DNA of 54,422 nt. Source: Clostridia bacterium. GTDB lineage: Bacteria; Bacillota; Clostridia; Christensenellales; Aristaeellaceae. The translations under genes were made by a program, and so were the position numbers. Positions 27,027 to 36,142 of this stretch are shown piece by piece; positions within the stretch are counted from its first letter, which is position 1, and each line of letters begins with the position of its first letter. Where the stretch lies: the NCBI GenBank assembly GCA_017552535.1, contig JAFZPV010000027.1, forward strand, positions 1 through 54,422. Reading direction: 5' to 3'. Under the pieces are notes generated by a model. That model made no database searches. It was not told the origin of the DNA and saw only the letters and a program-made list of their open reading frames with translations.

Positions 27027-27919
27027 TGCCTTTCGACGATACGCCCAAAATGCCGTACCACGGCAATCATAACGGCAAGCGCCCGGACAGCTGGACGGGC
27101 ACGAACCAGCGCAACTACAAGGACCCCAAGCGCCGGGCGGACATGGCCCGCCGCGAAAGGGCGCCGCTTCCGTATACCGACCAGCCCCGGGAACTGCCCG
27201 AAAACCTGCTGGTGGGCCGCAACCCCATCCGCGAGGCCCTGCGGGCGGGCCGCCCCATGGAAAAGCTGCTGGCGATGAAGGGCGATCTGTCCTCCAGCGC
27301 CCGGGAGATCATCCGCATGGCGCGGGACGCGGGCGTGGTGGTGCAGGAGGTGGACAAAAGCCGCCTGGACCAGGTGTACCCCAACCACCAGGGCCTGCTC
27401 GCCTACGTGTCCAGCGCCGAATACGCCTCGGTGGACGATATCTTCGCCTGCGCCGGGGAAAGGGGCGAAGACCCGTTCATCGTAGTGCTGGACGGCGTCA
27501 CCGATCCCCACAACCTGGGCGCCATTATCCGCAGCGCGGATTGCGCGGGCGCCCACGGCGTGATCATTCCCGAACGCCGCAGCGCCGGGCTCAACCCCGC
27601 CTGCGTGAAGGCGGCCGCCGGCGCGGTGGAGTACATGCGCGTGGCGCGGGTCACCAACCTGCCAAGGACCCTGGACGAACTGAAGGAAAAAGGCGTGTGG
27701 CTGTACGCCTCCGATATGGACGGCGAGAGCGTGTACGAGGCGGACAAATCAGGCCCTGCTGCCATCGTGATCGGCGCGGAGGGCGAGGGCGTGAGCCGCC
27801 TGGTGCTGGAAAAGTGCGACAAGACCCTGTCGATCCCCATGCGGGGGCACGTGGGTTCGCTGAACGCGTCCGTGGCGGCGGGCATCATGCTGTTCGAGTT
27901 CGCCCGGGCCAGGCGCTGA
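27026..27919 (+). CDS. rlmB: 23S rRNA 2'-O-methyltransferase RlmB
   Basis: A SPOUT-class TrmH/SpoU methyltransferase, expected to methylate G2251 of 23S rRNA. Residues 1-60 are a basic, low-complexity extension. An L30e-like substrate-binding domain (about 63-140) follows. The knot domain shows motif 1 NLGAIIRSADCAGAHGVI, motif 2 IGAEGEGVS and motif 3 IPMRGHVGSLNASVAAGI. 297 residues. The start overlaps mrnC by one base. Confidence 0.93.
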   Translation: MPFDDTPKMPYHGNHNGKRPDSWTGTNQRNYKDPKRRADMARRERAPLPYTDQPRELPENLLVGRNPIREALRAGRPMEKLLAMKGDLSSSAREIIRMARDAGVVVQEVDKSRLDQVYPNHQGLLAYVSSAEYASVDDIFACAGERGEDPFIVVLDGVTDPHNLGAIIRSADCAGAHGVIIPERRSAGLNPACVKAAAGAVEYMRVARVTNLPRTLDELKEKGVWLYASDMDGESVYEADKSGPAAIVIGAEGEGVSRLVLEKCDKTLSIPMRGHVGSLNASVAAGIMLFEFARARR

Positions 27920-27928
27920 GGCAGAGCG

Positions 27929-28543
27929 ATGGAGAGATTCGAGCTTTATACCGACGAGGCCATCGTGGCCGAAGCCCAGGGCGGAGACAGCGACGCCATG
28001 GACTATATCCTCGTCAAATTCAAAAACCTCGTACGGGCGCGGGCGCACAGCTATTTCCTCGTGGGCGCTGACCACGAGGACATCGTGCAGGAAGGCATGA
28101 TCGGCCTGTACAAGGCGGTCCGGGACTACCGTGCCGACCGCAACGCCTCCTTCAAGGCCTTCGCGGACCTGTGCGTCACCCGGCAGATCATCACCGCCGT
28201 AAAGACTGCCACGCGCCAGAAGCATATCCCGCTCAACTACTACATCTCCCTGAACCGCCCCGCCTACGACGGCGACAGCGACCGCACCCTCATGGAGGCG
28301 CTTAAGGAAGACGACCGCTCCAACCCCGAGGCGCTTCTGATCACCCGGGAGGACATCAGCGCCGTAAAGGAGCGCATGGACACACTGCTTTCGCCCCTGG
28401 AGATGGACGCGCTCACAGGATATCTGCAGGGCAAGAGCTATCAGGAGATCAGCGACAAGTACGGCCACCATGTGAAGAGCATCGACAATGCCCTGCAGAG
28501 GGTAAAGAAAAAGCTGATGAAATACATGGAGAGCCGAAAGTGA
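27929..28543 (+). CDS. sigH: RNA polymerase sigma-H factor
   Basis: A sigma-70 family factor of the SigH/Spo0H type, which turns on early sporulation and post-exponential genes. Region 2 reads DHEDIVQEGMIGLYKAVRDY (about 50-70), and region 4 has the helix-turn-helix SYQEISDKYGHHVKSIDNALQR (about 170-190). 204 residues. It lies 9 bases after rlmB, the usual Clostridia position. Its presence is the best single indication that the organism belongs to an endospore-forming lineage, though the ability to sporulate is not shown. Confidence 0.93.
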   Translation: MERFELYTDEAIVAEAQGGDSDAMDYILVKFKNLVRARAHSYFLVGADHEDIVQEGMIGLYKAVRDYRADRNASFKAFADLCVTRQIITAVKTATRQKHIPLNYYISLNRPAYDGDSDRTLMEALKEDDRSNPEALLITREDISAVKERMDTLLSPLEMDALTGYLQGKSYQEISDKYGHHVKSIDNALQRVKKKLMKYMESRK

Positions 28544-28563
28544 CGGGCGCCGGCGCATTTTAC

Positions 28564-28592
28564 TTGCGCGCCGACCTGTGCTGTGCTATCAT
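28564..28592 (+). promoter_or_regulatory. Promoter for the dnaD-trkH operon
   Basis: TTGCGC (28564-28569), 17 bp, TATCAT (28587-28592), about 35 bp before the dnaD start. Confidence 0.6.
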
Positions 28593-28627
28593 ACACGCAT
28601 ACCGATAAGAAACGGAGAATCGCGAAC

Positions 28628-30061
28628 ATGCCGTTTTGCGCATACGCCGAAGGCAGCGCCATGATGGGCGCCACCGCGGTGAGCAACCTGTTCATGCTGG
28701 AGTATATGCCGTCCGCCCCGGGCGACTATGTGAAGGTATACTTATACGCGCTTTTGCTGTGCCGCTGCCCGGAGCTGTGTTCCGGCGTGGACGCGATGGC
28801 GGAGGCCCTCAACCTGGACGCGGAGACCGTGCTGAGCGCCTTCAGCTACTGGGAGCGCGAGGGCATCGCTGAGCGCCTGAGCGACAATCCCCCCACCTAC
28901 AGCATCCTGCCCGTGCAGGGCGCGCTGCCCGCCAGGCAGGAGGATGACGACGTCTACACGAACCGCAGCTACAACAAGCAGCTGCAGGCGCTGATGCCCC
29001 GCACGGTGCTGGAAGGGCACGAACTGGCCATGGCCAGCGACTGGCTGGACGTAATGCATCTCGCCCCGGAGACTGTACTGTTCATGGTCAAGCGGGACGT
29101 GGAAAAGCGGGGCGGCAAGCTGCCCACCGCGCGCACCATGTTCAAGCACTTGAACGAGACCGCCCTGGAATGGGCCGGGGCCGGCGTAACGGACCTGAAA
29201 AGCGCCGAAGCGTATCTGGCGCGCACCGGCGTATACAGCCAGACCGCCCAGGCCATCGTAAAGCGCTTCGGCCTGAGAAGGGCGCCCAGCCTGGACGAGA
29301 TCGAACTGGTCAAAAAGTGGATCGACGAGTGGAAGCTGGACGAAGGCGCCGTGATGGCGGCCTGCGCCGAGACCGTGAAGGGCACGAACCCCTCCTTCGG
29401 CTATCTGGACAGCGTGCTTTCTTCCCGCGTGAACGAGACGGACGAGCCCTTCCGGCGGGTAAAAACGCTGCTGGAGCACCTGGGCGTATCCGCCCGGCCT
29501 ACGCCGGAGCAGATCGAGTCCCTGGGACGTTTTCTGGACATGGGCTTTGAGTTCGGCGCCATCGAGCAGGCAGCCATCCAGTGCGGCGAAAACAACCAGC
29601 GCCGCTTTGAGGACGTGGAAAAGCGCCTGGCCAAATGGAAAGAGGCGGGCGCCTTCACCCTGGAGGAAGTTCAGGAGCAGCGGCGCCAGCAAAAGTATTA
29701 TTCCGGCATCGTGACGGAGCTGTTTGAGCTGGCGGGCGTGGAGAAGCGCGTCACGGCCAGCGACATCCGCTTCGCCAAAGTGTGGACCGCGCTGATCGAG
29801 CTGGACGCCGTGCGCTTTGCCGCGGAGTGCGCCCGGGGCAGCGACAACCCCGTAAAGTACATAAACCGCCTTGTGCAGATCTGGAGCGCCCAGGGGATCA
29901 CCACCCAGGAAAAGGCCAGGGAGGCCCACGCGGCCTTCGAGGCCGCCGTGCGCAAGGGCGGGAAGGACAAAAAGCCGATGGACGAACGCGTCCTGACGGA
30001 AGAGGATTTCGAGACCGGATACTATGCGGATATCATGAACCGCAAAAGGGCGGGTGAGTAA
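28628..30061 (+). CDS. DnaD-domain replication initiation protein
   Basis: A 477-residue DnaD/DnaB-like primosome protein. An N-terminal winged-helix-like part (about 1-110) is followed by what look like three tandem DnaD-type helical modules, at about 130-190, 215-275 and 290-355, and a fourth weaker one near 370-425. Most DnaD proteins have one such module, so this is long. It probably loads the replicative helicase at origins and stalled forks. The ATG at 28628 follows the promoter and a GGAG; an in-frame upstream start at 28583 would overlap the promoter. The helicase loader gene begins at the next base after its stop. Confidence 0.85.
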   Translation: MPFCAYAEGSAMMGATAVSNLFMLEYMPSAPGDYVKVYLYALLLCRCPELCSGVDAMAEALNLDAETVLSAFSYWEREGIAERLSDNPPTYSILPVQGALPARQEDDDVYTNRSYNKQLQALMPRTVLEGHELAMASDWLDVMHLAPETVLFMVKRDVEKRGGKLPTARTMFKHLNETALEWAGAGVTDLKSAEAYLARTGVYSQTAQAIVKRFGLRRAPSLDEIELVKKWIDEWKLDEGAVMAACAETVKGTNPSFGYLDSVLSSRVNETDEPFRRVKTLLEHLGVSARPTPEQIESLGRFLDMGFEFGAIEQAAIQCGENNQRRFEDVEKRLAKWKEAGAFTLEEVQEQRRQQKYYSGIVTELFELAGVEKRVTASDIRFAKVWTALIELDAVRFAAECARGSDNPVKYINRLVQIWSAQGITTQEKAREAHAAFEAAVRKGGKDKKPMDERVLTEEDFETGYYADIMNRKRAGE

Positions 30062-31045
30062 ATGACGCGCGCGGAAGCGATCGCCAGGGCGAATGAATAC
30101 TACGCCCGCAGGCAAAGCGAGATCAACGACGAACTGAGCCGCCGGGAACGGGAGATACGCGACGCCCTGCCCGAGGTCAGGCAGCTGATGGACGAGCGCG
30201 CGGAGCTGCCGGTAAAAAGCATGCGCCTGGCCATGGCGGACCGGCCCAACGCGGCGGCGGTCGCGGCGGAGATGCGCCGGCGGGGGCTGGAACTGAACGC
30301 CGCCATCCGGAAGGCGCTGGCGGAAAAGGGCTACGGGGAAGACTACCTCTCTCCCCGCTATGAATGCGCCGCCTGCCGGGATACCGGATACCTGTCCGGC
30401 CAGGTGCCGGCCCGTATGTGCGCCTGCATGGAAAGGCGTATTTCCGCTCTCATGAGCGAACGCGGGCAGGAAGGCGCTTTCGGGGCGAGCTTTCATATGT
30501 TCGACGAAAGCCGCGTGCCGGACGAACCTGTTCTGGAAGGGCTCACCCAGCGCGCGCTCACGGTGCGCATCCGCCAGGCCTGCGAGGACTACGTGAACAG
30601 CTATCCCGGCACCATCTTGCCCGGGCTGATCCTGAGCGGCCAGCCGGGCCTGGGCAAAACGTTTCTGATGGGCTGTATCCGCACGGGCCTTGAAGAAAAG
30701 GGCGTGTGCGCCGTGTCGCTTGGCTCCTACAAGCTGCTTCAGCGCCTGCGGGCCGTGCATTTTCACGAAGAGGGGGCGGAGGAAGCCTTCGATGAGCTCA
30801 TCCGCTGCCCCGTACTGCTGATCGACGATCTGGGAAGCGAGCCTGTGCTCAAGAACGTGTCGGAAGAATACCTGTGCGTGCTGCTGGACGAGCGCATGCG
30901 GGCGGGGCGGCACACGGTGATCACCACCAACCTGACGCCCCCGCAGATGAAGGAGATCTACTCCGAGCGCGTGGCTTCCCGCCTGTCGGACGTGCGCTTC
31001 TGGGATCATCTGCGCCTGCTGGGAAAGGACCTGCGCCGCACATGA
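30062..31045 (+). CDS. dnaI: DnaI/DnaC-type helicase loader ATPase
   Basis: A 327-residue AAA+ ATPase that delivers the replicative helicase to DNA. The N-terminal half is helical and charged; a Cys cluster follows at 102, 105, 120 and 122 (CAAC...CAC), a likely zinc site. Walker A is GQPGLGKT (about 194-201). Walker B is VLLIDDLGSE (about 257-266), and the sensor region ends HTVITTNLTP. It starts immediately after the dnaD stop, forming the classic Clostridia dnaD-loader pair, and overlaps the next gene (ATGA, 31042-31045). Confidence 0.9.
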   Translation: MTRAEAIARANEYYARRQSEINDELSRREREIRDALPEVRQLMDERAELPVKSMRLAMADRPNAAAVAAEMRRRGLELNAAIRKALAEKGYGEDYLSPRYECAACRDTGYLSGQVPARMCACMERRISALMSERGQEGAFGASFHMFDESRVPDEPVLEGLTQRALTVRIRQACEDYVNSYPGTILPGLILSGQPGLGKTFLMGCIRTGLEEKGVCAVSLGSYKLLQRLRAVHFHEEGAEEAFDELIRCPVLLIDDLGSEPVLKNVSEEYLCVLLDERMRAGRHTVITTNLTPPQMKEIYSERVASRLSDVRFWDHLRLLGKDLRRT

Positions 31046-31548
31046 GCCGCGCCGGCGAATGCCTGGCACGCCTGGACGCGCTGGGCATCGAATACGAGCT
31101 TACGCGCCACGAGGCGCTGGACACGATGGAAAAGTGCCGCCGGGCGGAAAAGACCATCGGCGCGCCCGTGCCCCGCAACATCTTTCTGTGCCCCCGGAAC
31201 CAGAGCGTTTTCGCGCTGTACACGCTTGCTTCGGACGCGCCCTTCCGCACCTCGCAGGTGAGCCGGCAGGCGGGTTTGTCCCGCTTGAGCTTCGCGCCGG
31301 AGGACAAGCTGGGCGAACTGATGGGAACGTATCCCGGCGCGGTCAGCCCGCTGGGGCTTTTGTTCGATACGGGCATGCGCGTGCGCTTTCTGCTGGAAGA
31401 GGCGCTTTTGCGCTGCGAATACCTGGCGTTTCATCCGGTGGACGATACGCTGGCGGTCAAAATGAAAACGAAGGCACTCCTGGAGGTGTTCCTGCCCGCC
31501 TGCGGTCACGGGTATACGCTGATCACAACGAACCATGAACAGGGATAA
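31042..31548 (+). CDS. YbaK/PrdX-like aminoacyl-tRNA deacylase
   Basis: A 168-residue protein of the YbaK/ProX fold, which hydrolyses wrongly charged tRNA in trans. It is closest to PrdX/ProXp-ala proteins: HEALDTMEKCRRAEKTIGAP, then RNIFLC, then SRLSFAPEDKLGELMGTYPGAVSPLGLLFD. In the family the position before NIFL is often Lys; here it is Arg. Specificity (Ala-tRNA-Pro or other) cannot be read. It begins in the stop of the loader gene (ATGA) and overlaps the next ORF by 14 bases. Confidence 0.82.
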   Translation: MSRAGECLARLDALGIEYELTRHEALDTMEKCRRAEKTIGAPVPRNIFLCPRNQSVFALYTLASDAPFRTSQVSRQAGLSRLSFAPEDKLGELMGTYPGAVSPLGLLFDTGMRVRFLLEEALLRCEYLAFHPVDDTLAVKMKTKALLEVFLPACGHGYTLITTNHEQG

Positions 31549-32182
31549 GAAGAAATACATCCGCAAAAAACTGAAGAAATACGCCCCCTGGGGATGCGAA
31601 TGGGTGCTGTGCGGCTCGCTGATCCTGCTCATATGGGCGCTGGGGGAGTTCATCACCCGCTGGGACGCGGCGGACGGACTGCTGAAGGTGATCGTGAACT
31701 GGGTGCGGCAGGGCAAACTGACGGTGCTTGAGGCGCTGGGAGACATCATGGACGAACCCGAAGCCCGCAAGGACCTTCTGACCCTCGGCTTTCTGGGGCT
31801 CGGTGCGCTCATGGGTCTTTTTGGCATCGTCACCCACCGGCTTCGGACAGGCATTGTCACCCTGCTGATCGGCATTGCTGCCGCGCTGTACGACCCCTAC
31901 GGCGCCTTCTGGAAGCGTGTGCTTTCCTACGGCCTGATCCTGAAGATGGCCGGCGCGCTTTTCATGATCGCGGGAAGCGTGCTCAAGCTGGGTTCCACCC
32001 TGTCGGCAAAACACCGGCTGGGCCTGAAATACGATAAGAAATACGCACTCAAAACCCCGCGCAGGGTGCCGCTGGACGCTCACGGGAACGCAAGGACGCT
32101 GATCCCGGAGCGCGCCTCCCGAACGGAAAGCGTGCCTGCGCGGCATAAGAAGCCTGAAAAAAAGGAGCTTGCACGAAGATGA
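31535..32182 (+). CDS. Four-helix membrane protein of unknown function
   Basis: A 215-residue protein with a very basic N-terminus (KKKYIRKKLKKY), hydrophobic segments near 24-42, 80-100, 104-120 and 130-150, and a long basic cytoplasmic tail. I recognise no family. It overlaps the deacylase gene by 14 bases and is coupled to trkA by ATGA (32179-32182). The position suggests a link to the Trk system, but this is inference only. No strong RBS is visible, which fits translational coupling. Confidence 0.6.
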   Translation: MNRDKKKYIRKKLKKYAPWGCEWVLCGSLILLIWALGEFITRWDAADGLLKVIVNWVRQGKLTVLEALGDIMDEPEARKDLLTLGFLGLGALMGLFGIVTHRLRTGIVTLLIGIAAALYDPYGAFWKRVLSYGLILKMAGALFMIAGSVLKLGSTLSAKHRLGLKYDKKYALKTPRRVPLDAHGNARTLIPERASRTESVPARHKKPEKKELARR

Positions 32183-33543
32183 GGATCGTCATTGCCGGCT
32201 GCGGAAAGCTGGGCACCATGCTCGCCCGCACCCTCGTGGCCGAGTATCACGACATCACGGTGATCGACCTGGACGACGAAGCCCTGCAGCGGGTGGAGGA
32301 GCTGGACACGCTGCCCGTTCAGGGCAACGCCGTGAGCATCAACACGCTGGAGGAAGCCGGCGTCAAGCACGCCGACATCCTGATCGCCACCATGCGCGGG
32401 GACGAAAGCAACATGCTGTGCTGCATCGCCGGAAAGAAGCTGGGCGCCAAATACACCATCGCCCGCATCCGCGACCCGGAGTACTTAAAGAACATGAGCT
32501 TCGTCACCCAGGAGCTGGACATCAACTATGTGGCCAATCCCGAGCGCGCTACGGCGCGGGAGATCAGCCGCATGATCCGCCTGCCCTTCGCGGCGTCGGG
32601 CGTGGAGACTTTCGCCCGGGGCCTGGTGGAAATGGTGGAGCTGCGCGTGCAGGGCGACGAGCCCTTCGTGGGCGTACCGCTGAGCGACATATACCAGCGC
32701 AGCAAATCCATTCCCCGGGTGCTGTTCTGCGGCGTTCAGCGCGGGGACGAATCCATCATCCCCAAGGGCGATTTCGTGATCCGCGCGGGGGACAGCGTGT
32801 TCGTCACGGCGGACTACGCCACCATCACGGCCTTCCTGCGCCAGTCGGGCAAGGACAGCAAAACGGCCAGGGACGCCATCATCATCGGCGGCAGCCGCAT
32901 CGCCTTCTATCTGGCGGGGCTGCTGGACGAAGCAGGCGTGAAGACCAAGCTGATCGAGCTGGACGAAGACAAGGCGCGCCGCCTGGACGAGCTGCTGGAC
33001 AACACCGACGTGGTGTACGGCGACGGCACGGACCAGGACCTGCTTTTAAGCGAGGGCCTCAAAAACACCGACGCCTTCATCGCTCTCACCGACCGGGATG
33101 AGGAAAACCTCATGGCGGGCCTGTACGCCACCCGCGTATGCAAGGGCCGCGTGATCGTAAAAAACAACCGCATCAGCTATTCGCAGCTTCTGGGCGAGAT
33201 GGGGCTGGACACCATCGTGAGCCCTTCCCAGATCGCCTGCAACATCATGCTGCGCGCGGTCAGGGCGCGCAGCGCGGGCGAGGACAGCGGCGTGGAGCGC
33301 ATGTACCGCATCATGAACGGGCAGGCGGAAGCCCTGGAGCTCATCGCCCCAGCCGGCGCCGGATACCTGGGCAAGCCGCTTTCCTCCCTCACGGTAGACA
33401 AAAACTCCCTGGTGGCTGTGATCGTCAGGGGCAACAAGGTGATCGTGCCCTTCGGTTCCGATACCATCGAGGCGGGGGACCATGTGGTGGTGATGACCAA
33501 GCGCTCCGGCATCGTGACCCTGGACGACATACTGAAAGACTGA
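32179..33543 (+). CDS. trkA: Trk potassium uptake regulator TrkA
   Basis: The 454-residue cytoplasmic NAD-binding subunit of a K+ channel. It has two RCK units. The first Rossmann domain starts IVIAGCGKLG (about 2-11) with a following VIDLDDE acidic strand; the second starts AIIIGGSRIA (about 235-244) with LIELDED. Each is followed by a TrkA_C-like regulatory domain. The second glycine motif is degenerate, as often seen. It is 6 bases upstream of trkH, so the pair forms a complete gate-plus-pore system. Confidence 0.94.
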   Translation: MRIVIAGCGKLGTMLARTLVAEYHDITVIDLDDEALQRVEELDTLPVQGNAVSINTLEEAGVKHADILIATMRGDESNMLCCIAGKKLGAKYTIARIRDPEYLKNMSFVTQELDINYVANPERATAREISRMIRLPFAASGVETFARGLVEMVELRVQGDEPFVGVPLSDIYQRSKSIPRVLFCGVQRGDESIIPKGDFVIRAGDSVFVTADYATITAFLRQSGKDSKTARDAIIIGGSRIAFYLAGLLDEAGVKTKLIELDEDKARRLDELLDNTDVVYGDGTDQDLLLSEGLKNTDAFIALTDRDEENLMAGLYATRVCKGRVIVKNNRISYSQLLGEMGLDTIVSPSQIACNIMLRAVRARSAGEDSGVERMYRIMNGQAEALELIAPAGAGYLGKPLSSLTVDKNSLVAVIVRGNKVIVPFGSDTIEAGDHVVVMTKRSGIVTLDDILKD

Positions 33544-33549
33544 CGAAGC

Positions 33550-34989
33550 ATGAACAAAAAACTCGTTTTTCATACCATCGGAAAGCTCATGCTCATGGAG
33601 GCGGCGCTCATGCTGCCGTCCCTGGCCGTGAGCCTGATCGAACGGGACGGCTATGCCTGGGCCTTCCTGGCCGCGCTGGGGGCGATCCTGCTGGTGTCGG
33701 TACCGCAGGTCATTCTGATCAAGCCGGAAGACAGGACCATGTACACCCGAGACGGCATGGCTATCGCCGGCATCAGCTGGGTGTGCATGTCGGTGATGGG
33801 ATGCCTGCCGCTGGTATTCGCGGGCATCTGCGGCTTCGCGGACGCCTTCTTCGAGATCGCCAGCGGGTTCACTACCACAGGAGCGTCGGTGCTTTCCAAC
33901 ATGGAGAGCCTGCCGCGCTCCATCGCGTTTTTGCGTTCTTTCACCCACTGGGTGGGCGGCATGGGCGTATTGGTGCTGACCACGGCGGTGCTGCCCGGTG
34001 CGAGCGGCGGCGGATCGCTGGCACGGGCGGAGAGTTCGGGTCCTTCCTTCTCCAAGCTCATGCCCAAGGTGGGCGACAGCTCCAAGATGCTGTACTTTAT
34101 CTACACTGCCCTGACGGCGCTTCTTTTCCTGGCGCTGCTGCTGTGCGGAATGGACGGCTTCGACAGCCTCCTGCACGCGATGTCCACGGCGGGTACGGGC
34201 GGCTTTTCCAATAAATCCCTCAGTATAGGCTACTACGACAGCGTGAGCGTGGATATTGTGATCAGCGTGTTCATGCTTATGTTCGGCGTATGTTTCGTCG
34301 TGTATTTCAAGCTGATCAGCCGCGACGTGAAGGGCGCTTTCAAAAGCCAGGAGCTGTGGGCGTACCTGGGCGTGAGCGTGCTGTGCACGGTGCTGATCGC
34401 AGCCAACATATCCTCCATATACGGAGGTTTCGCCGGCGGACTCAGGTATTCGTTCTTTCAGGTGTCTTCCATCGTGTCCACCACGGGCTTTTCCACCGCG
34501 GATTTCGATCTGTGGCCGGCCTTTTCCAAGGCATTACTGCTGCTTTTGATGCTGATGGGCTCCTGCGCGGGTTCCACGGCGGGCGGTCTGAAAATGATCC
34601 GCGTGATCCTGCTGGTGAAGCTTGCGGGCCGCGAAGTGACGCGTGCCTTCAAGCCCCGTTCCGTAAAGGTGATCAAGCTGGACGGAAAGAGCGTGCCGGA
34701 GGACATGCTCGGCCACATCGCGGTGTTCTTCTTCGTGTACGCCCTGATCATCGTGGCGGGCATGATCTCGCTTGCACTGAGCGGCTGCGATCTGCTGGAA
34801 TCCATATCCGGCTCCGTGGCCTGCATTTCCAACATCGGCCCCGCCTTCGGCAGGTTCGGTCCGATGGGCGGCTTCGGCTTCCTGCCGCCGGTGACGAAGA
34901 TCATCCTGGCCTTGATCATGCTGGCGGGCAGATTGGAACTGTATCCGCTGCTGATACTCTTCTTCCCCTCCGCCTGGCGCAAAAACTGA
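33550..34989 (+). CDS. trkH: Trk/Ktr-type potassium channel subunit TrkH
   Basis: A 479-residue membrane pore protein with four pore-loop repeats. The filter-like segments can be read as SGFTTTGAS (about 107), STAGTGGFS (about 215), VSTTGFST (about 315) and ISNIGPAFG (about 430). Multiple membrane segments fit the M1-P-M2 pattern. It is co-transcribed with trkA. Ion specificity is inferred from the glycine in each loop. Confidence 0.95.
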   Translation: MNKKLVFHTIGKLMLMEAALMLPSLAVSLIERDGYAWAFLAALGAILLVSVPQVILIKPEDRTMYTRDGMAIAGISWVCMSVMGCLPLVFAGICGFADAFFEIASGFTTTGASVLSNMESLPRSIAFLRSFTHWVGGMGVLVLTTAVLPGASGGGSLARAESSGPSFSKLMPKVGDSSKMLYFIYTALTALLFLALLLCGMDGFDSLLHAMSTAGTGGFSNKSLSIGYYDSVSVDIVISVFMLMFGVCFVVYFKLISRDVKGAFKSQELWAYLGVSVLCTVLIAANISSIYGGFAGGLRYSFFQVSSIVSTTGFSTADFDLWPAFSKALLLLLMLMGSCAGSTAGGLKMIRVILLVKLAGREVTRAFKPRSVKVIKLDGKSVPEDMLGHIAVFFFVYALIIVAGMISLALSGCDLLESISGSVACISNIGPAFGRFGPMGGFGFLPPVTKIILALIMLAGRLELYPLLILFFPSAWRKN

Positions 34990-34990
34990 T

Positions 34991-36142
34991 ATGTCCTCAA
35001 GGCTGCTGAAAAAACTGAGCCTGCTGAACAGCGACGCGCCAAAGCCCGCGCCGGCGTCCGCCGGGGTAAAGATTTACGAGTGGTTCTGCCCGGCGGACGA
35101 AAGGCTGTACCGCCTGAACCGGGACGCGCTCATGCTCATGGGCTATACGGGCGGCGCATTCGATATCGAACGGGCCGCCTTCATCGACACCGAGACCACA
35201 GGCCTTAGCGGCGGCGCGGGCACGGTGGCGTTCCTGGTGGGCATGGGCCGGGTGAAGGACGGGCGATTTTACGTAAAGCAGTACCTGATGCCCGATTACG
35301 GCGCGGAAGCGGAAATGCTTGAGGCGCTTTCGGAAGATATGCGCTTTTCCGATGCCGTGGTGCACTTTAACGGGCGCAGGTTCGATATGCCGCTTCTCAG
35401 GGACAGGTGCGTCATGAAGCGCCTGCCGGACCTGGGGGAGGGCAAGGCGCAGCTGGACCTGCTCTATCCCGCCCGGAGCGTGTGGAAACTGCGCCTGGGC
35501 AGCTGCCGTTTAAGCTTTCTGGAAAGCGCCGTGCTGGGCATGCCCGAGCGCGACGACATTCCCGGCAGCGAGATCCCCGGGCGCTACTTCGAGAGCGTAC
35601 GCACGGGGAACGTAAGTCTTCTGGAAGACGTGGTCAGACACAACCGGCAGGACATCGTCACCCTGGGCACGCTCCTGTGCGAGCTGGAAGCCCTCTATAC
35701 CAGGCCGGAGGAAGCCGAGGAGCAGCTTGACCTGTTCTCTCTGGGCAGGACCTTTGAGCGGCAGGGTGAATACCGCGTGGCCCGGGGCCTGTACCTCAAG
35801 GCGTCGCGTCCGAGGCCTGTGCGTACGGTGCAGGACCTCCGGGCGGAAAAATACGCGGGGGAGGCCAACCTGCGCCTGTACCTTCTGCAGCGGCGGCGAG
35901 CCGACTACGAAGCCTGCCTGGGAACGCTTCAGAATATGATCAAGCGCGGCCAGATGGGCGATGTGCCAAAGCTCGAACTGTGCAAGCTTATGGAGCACCG
36001 CCTGCACCGCTATTCCGATGCGCTTAGAATCGCTGATGGGCTGCTGGCTTCCGCTTTGCCGGAAGACAGGGAAGCCCTCACGAAGCGGCGTGACCGGATC
36101 ATGGCTAAGCTCATCAAATACGGAGGAAACGAACATGTTTGA
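34991..36142 (+). CDS. YprB-like RNase H-fold exonuclease with TPRs
   Basis: A 383-residue protein. Residues about 60-230 form an RNase_H_2/DnaQ-like nuclease domain with DTETTGLSGG (first acidic motif), VHFNGRRFDMPLL (second) and RHNRQDIVTL (third, H-x4-D). The C-terminal part looks like TPR helices. The family (B. subtilis YprB) has no firm role and often neighbours the YprA helicase, which is not here. It begins 1 base after the trkH stop. The last 8 bases overlap the next gene, whose RBS lies inside this one. Confidence 0.8.
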   Translation: MSSRLLKKLSLLNSDAPKPAPASAGVKIYEWFCPADERLYRLNRDALMLMGYTGGAFDIERAAFIDTETTGLSGGAGTVAFLVGMGRVKDGRFYVKQYLMPDYGAEAEMLEALSEDMRFSDAVVHFNGRRFDMPLLRDRCVMKRLPDLGEGKAQLDLLYPARSVWKLRLGSCRLSFLESAVLGMPERDDIPGSEIPGRYFESVRTGNVSLLEDVVRHNRQDIVTLGTLLCELEALYTRPEEAEEQLDLFSLGRTFERQGEYRVARGLYLKASRPRPVRTVQDLRAEKYAGEANLRLYLLQRRRADYEACLGTLQNMIKRGQMGDVPKLELCKLMEHRLHRYSDALRIADGLLASALPEDREALTKRRDRIMAKLIKYGGNEHV

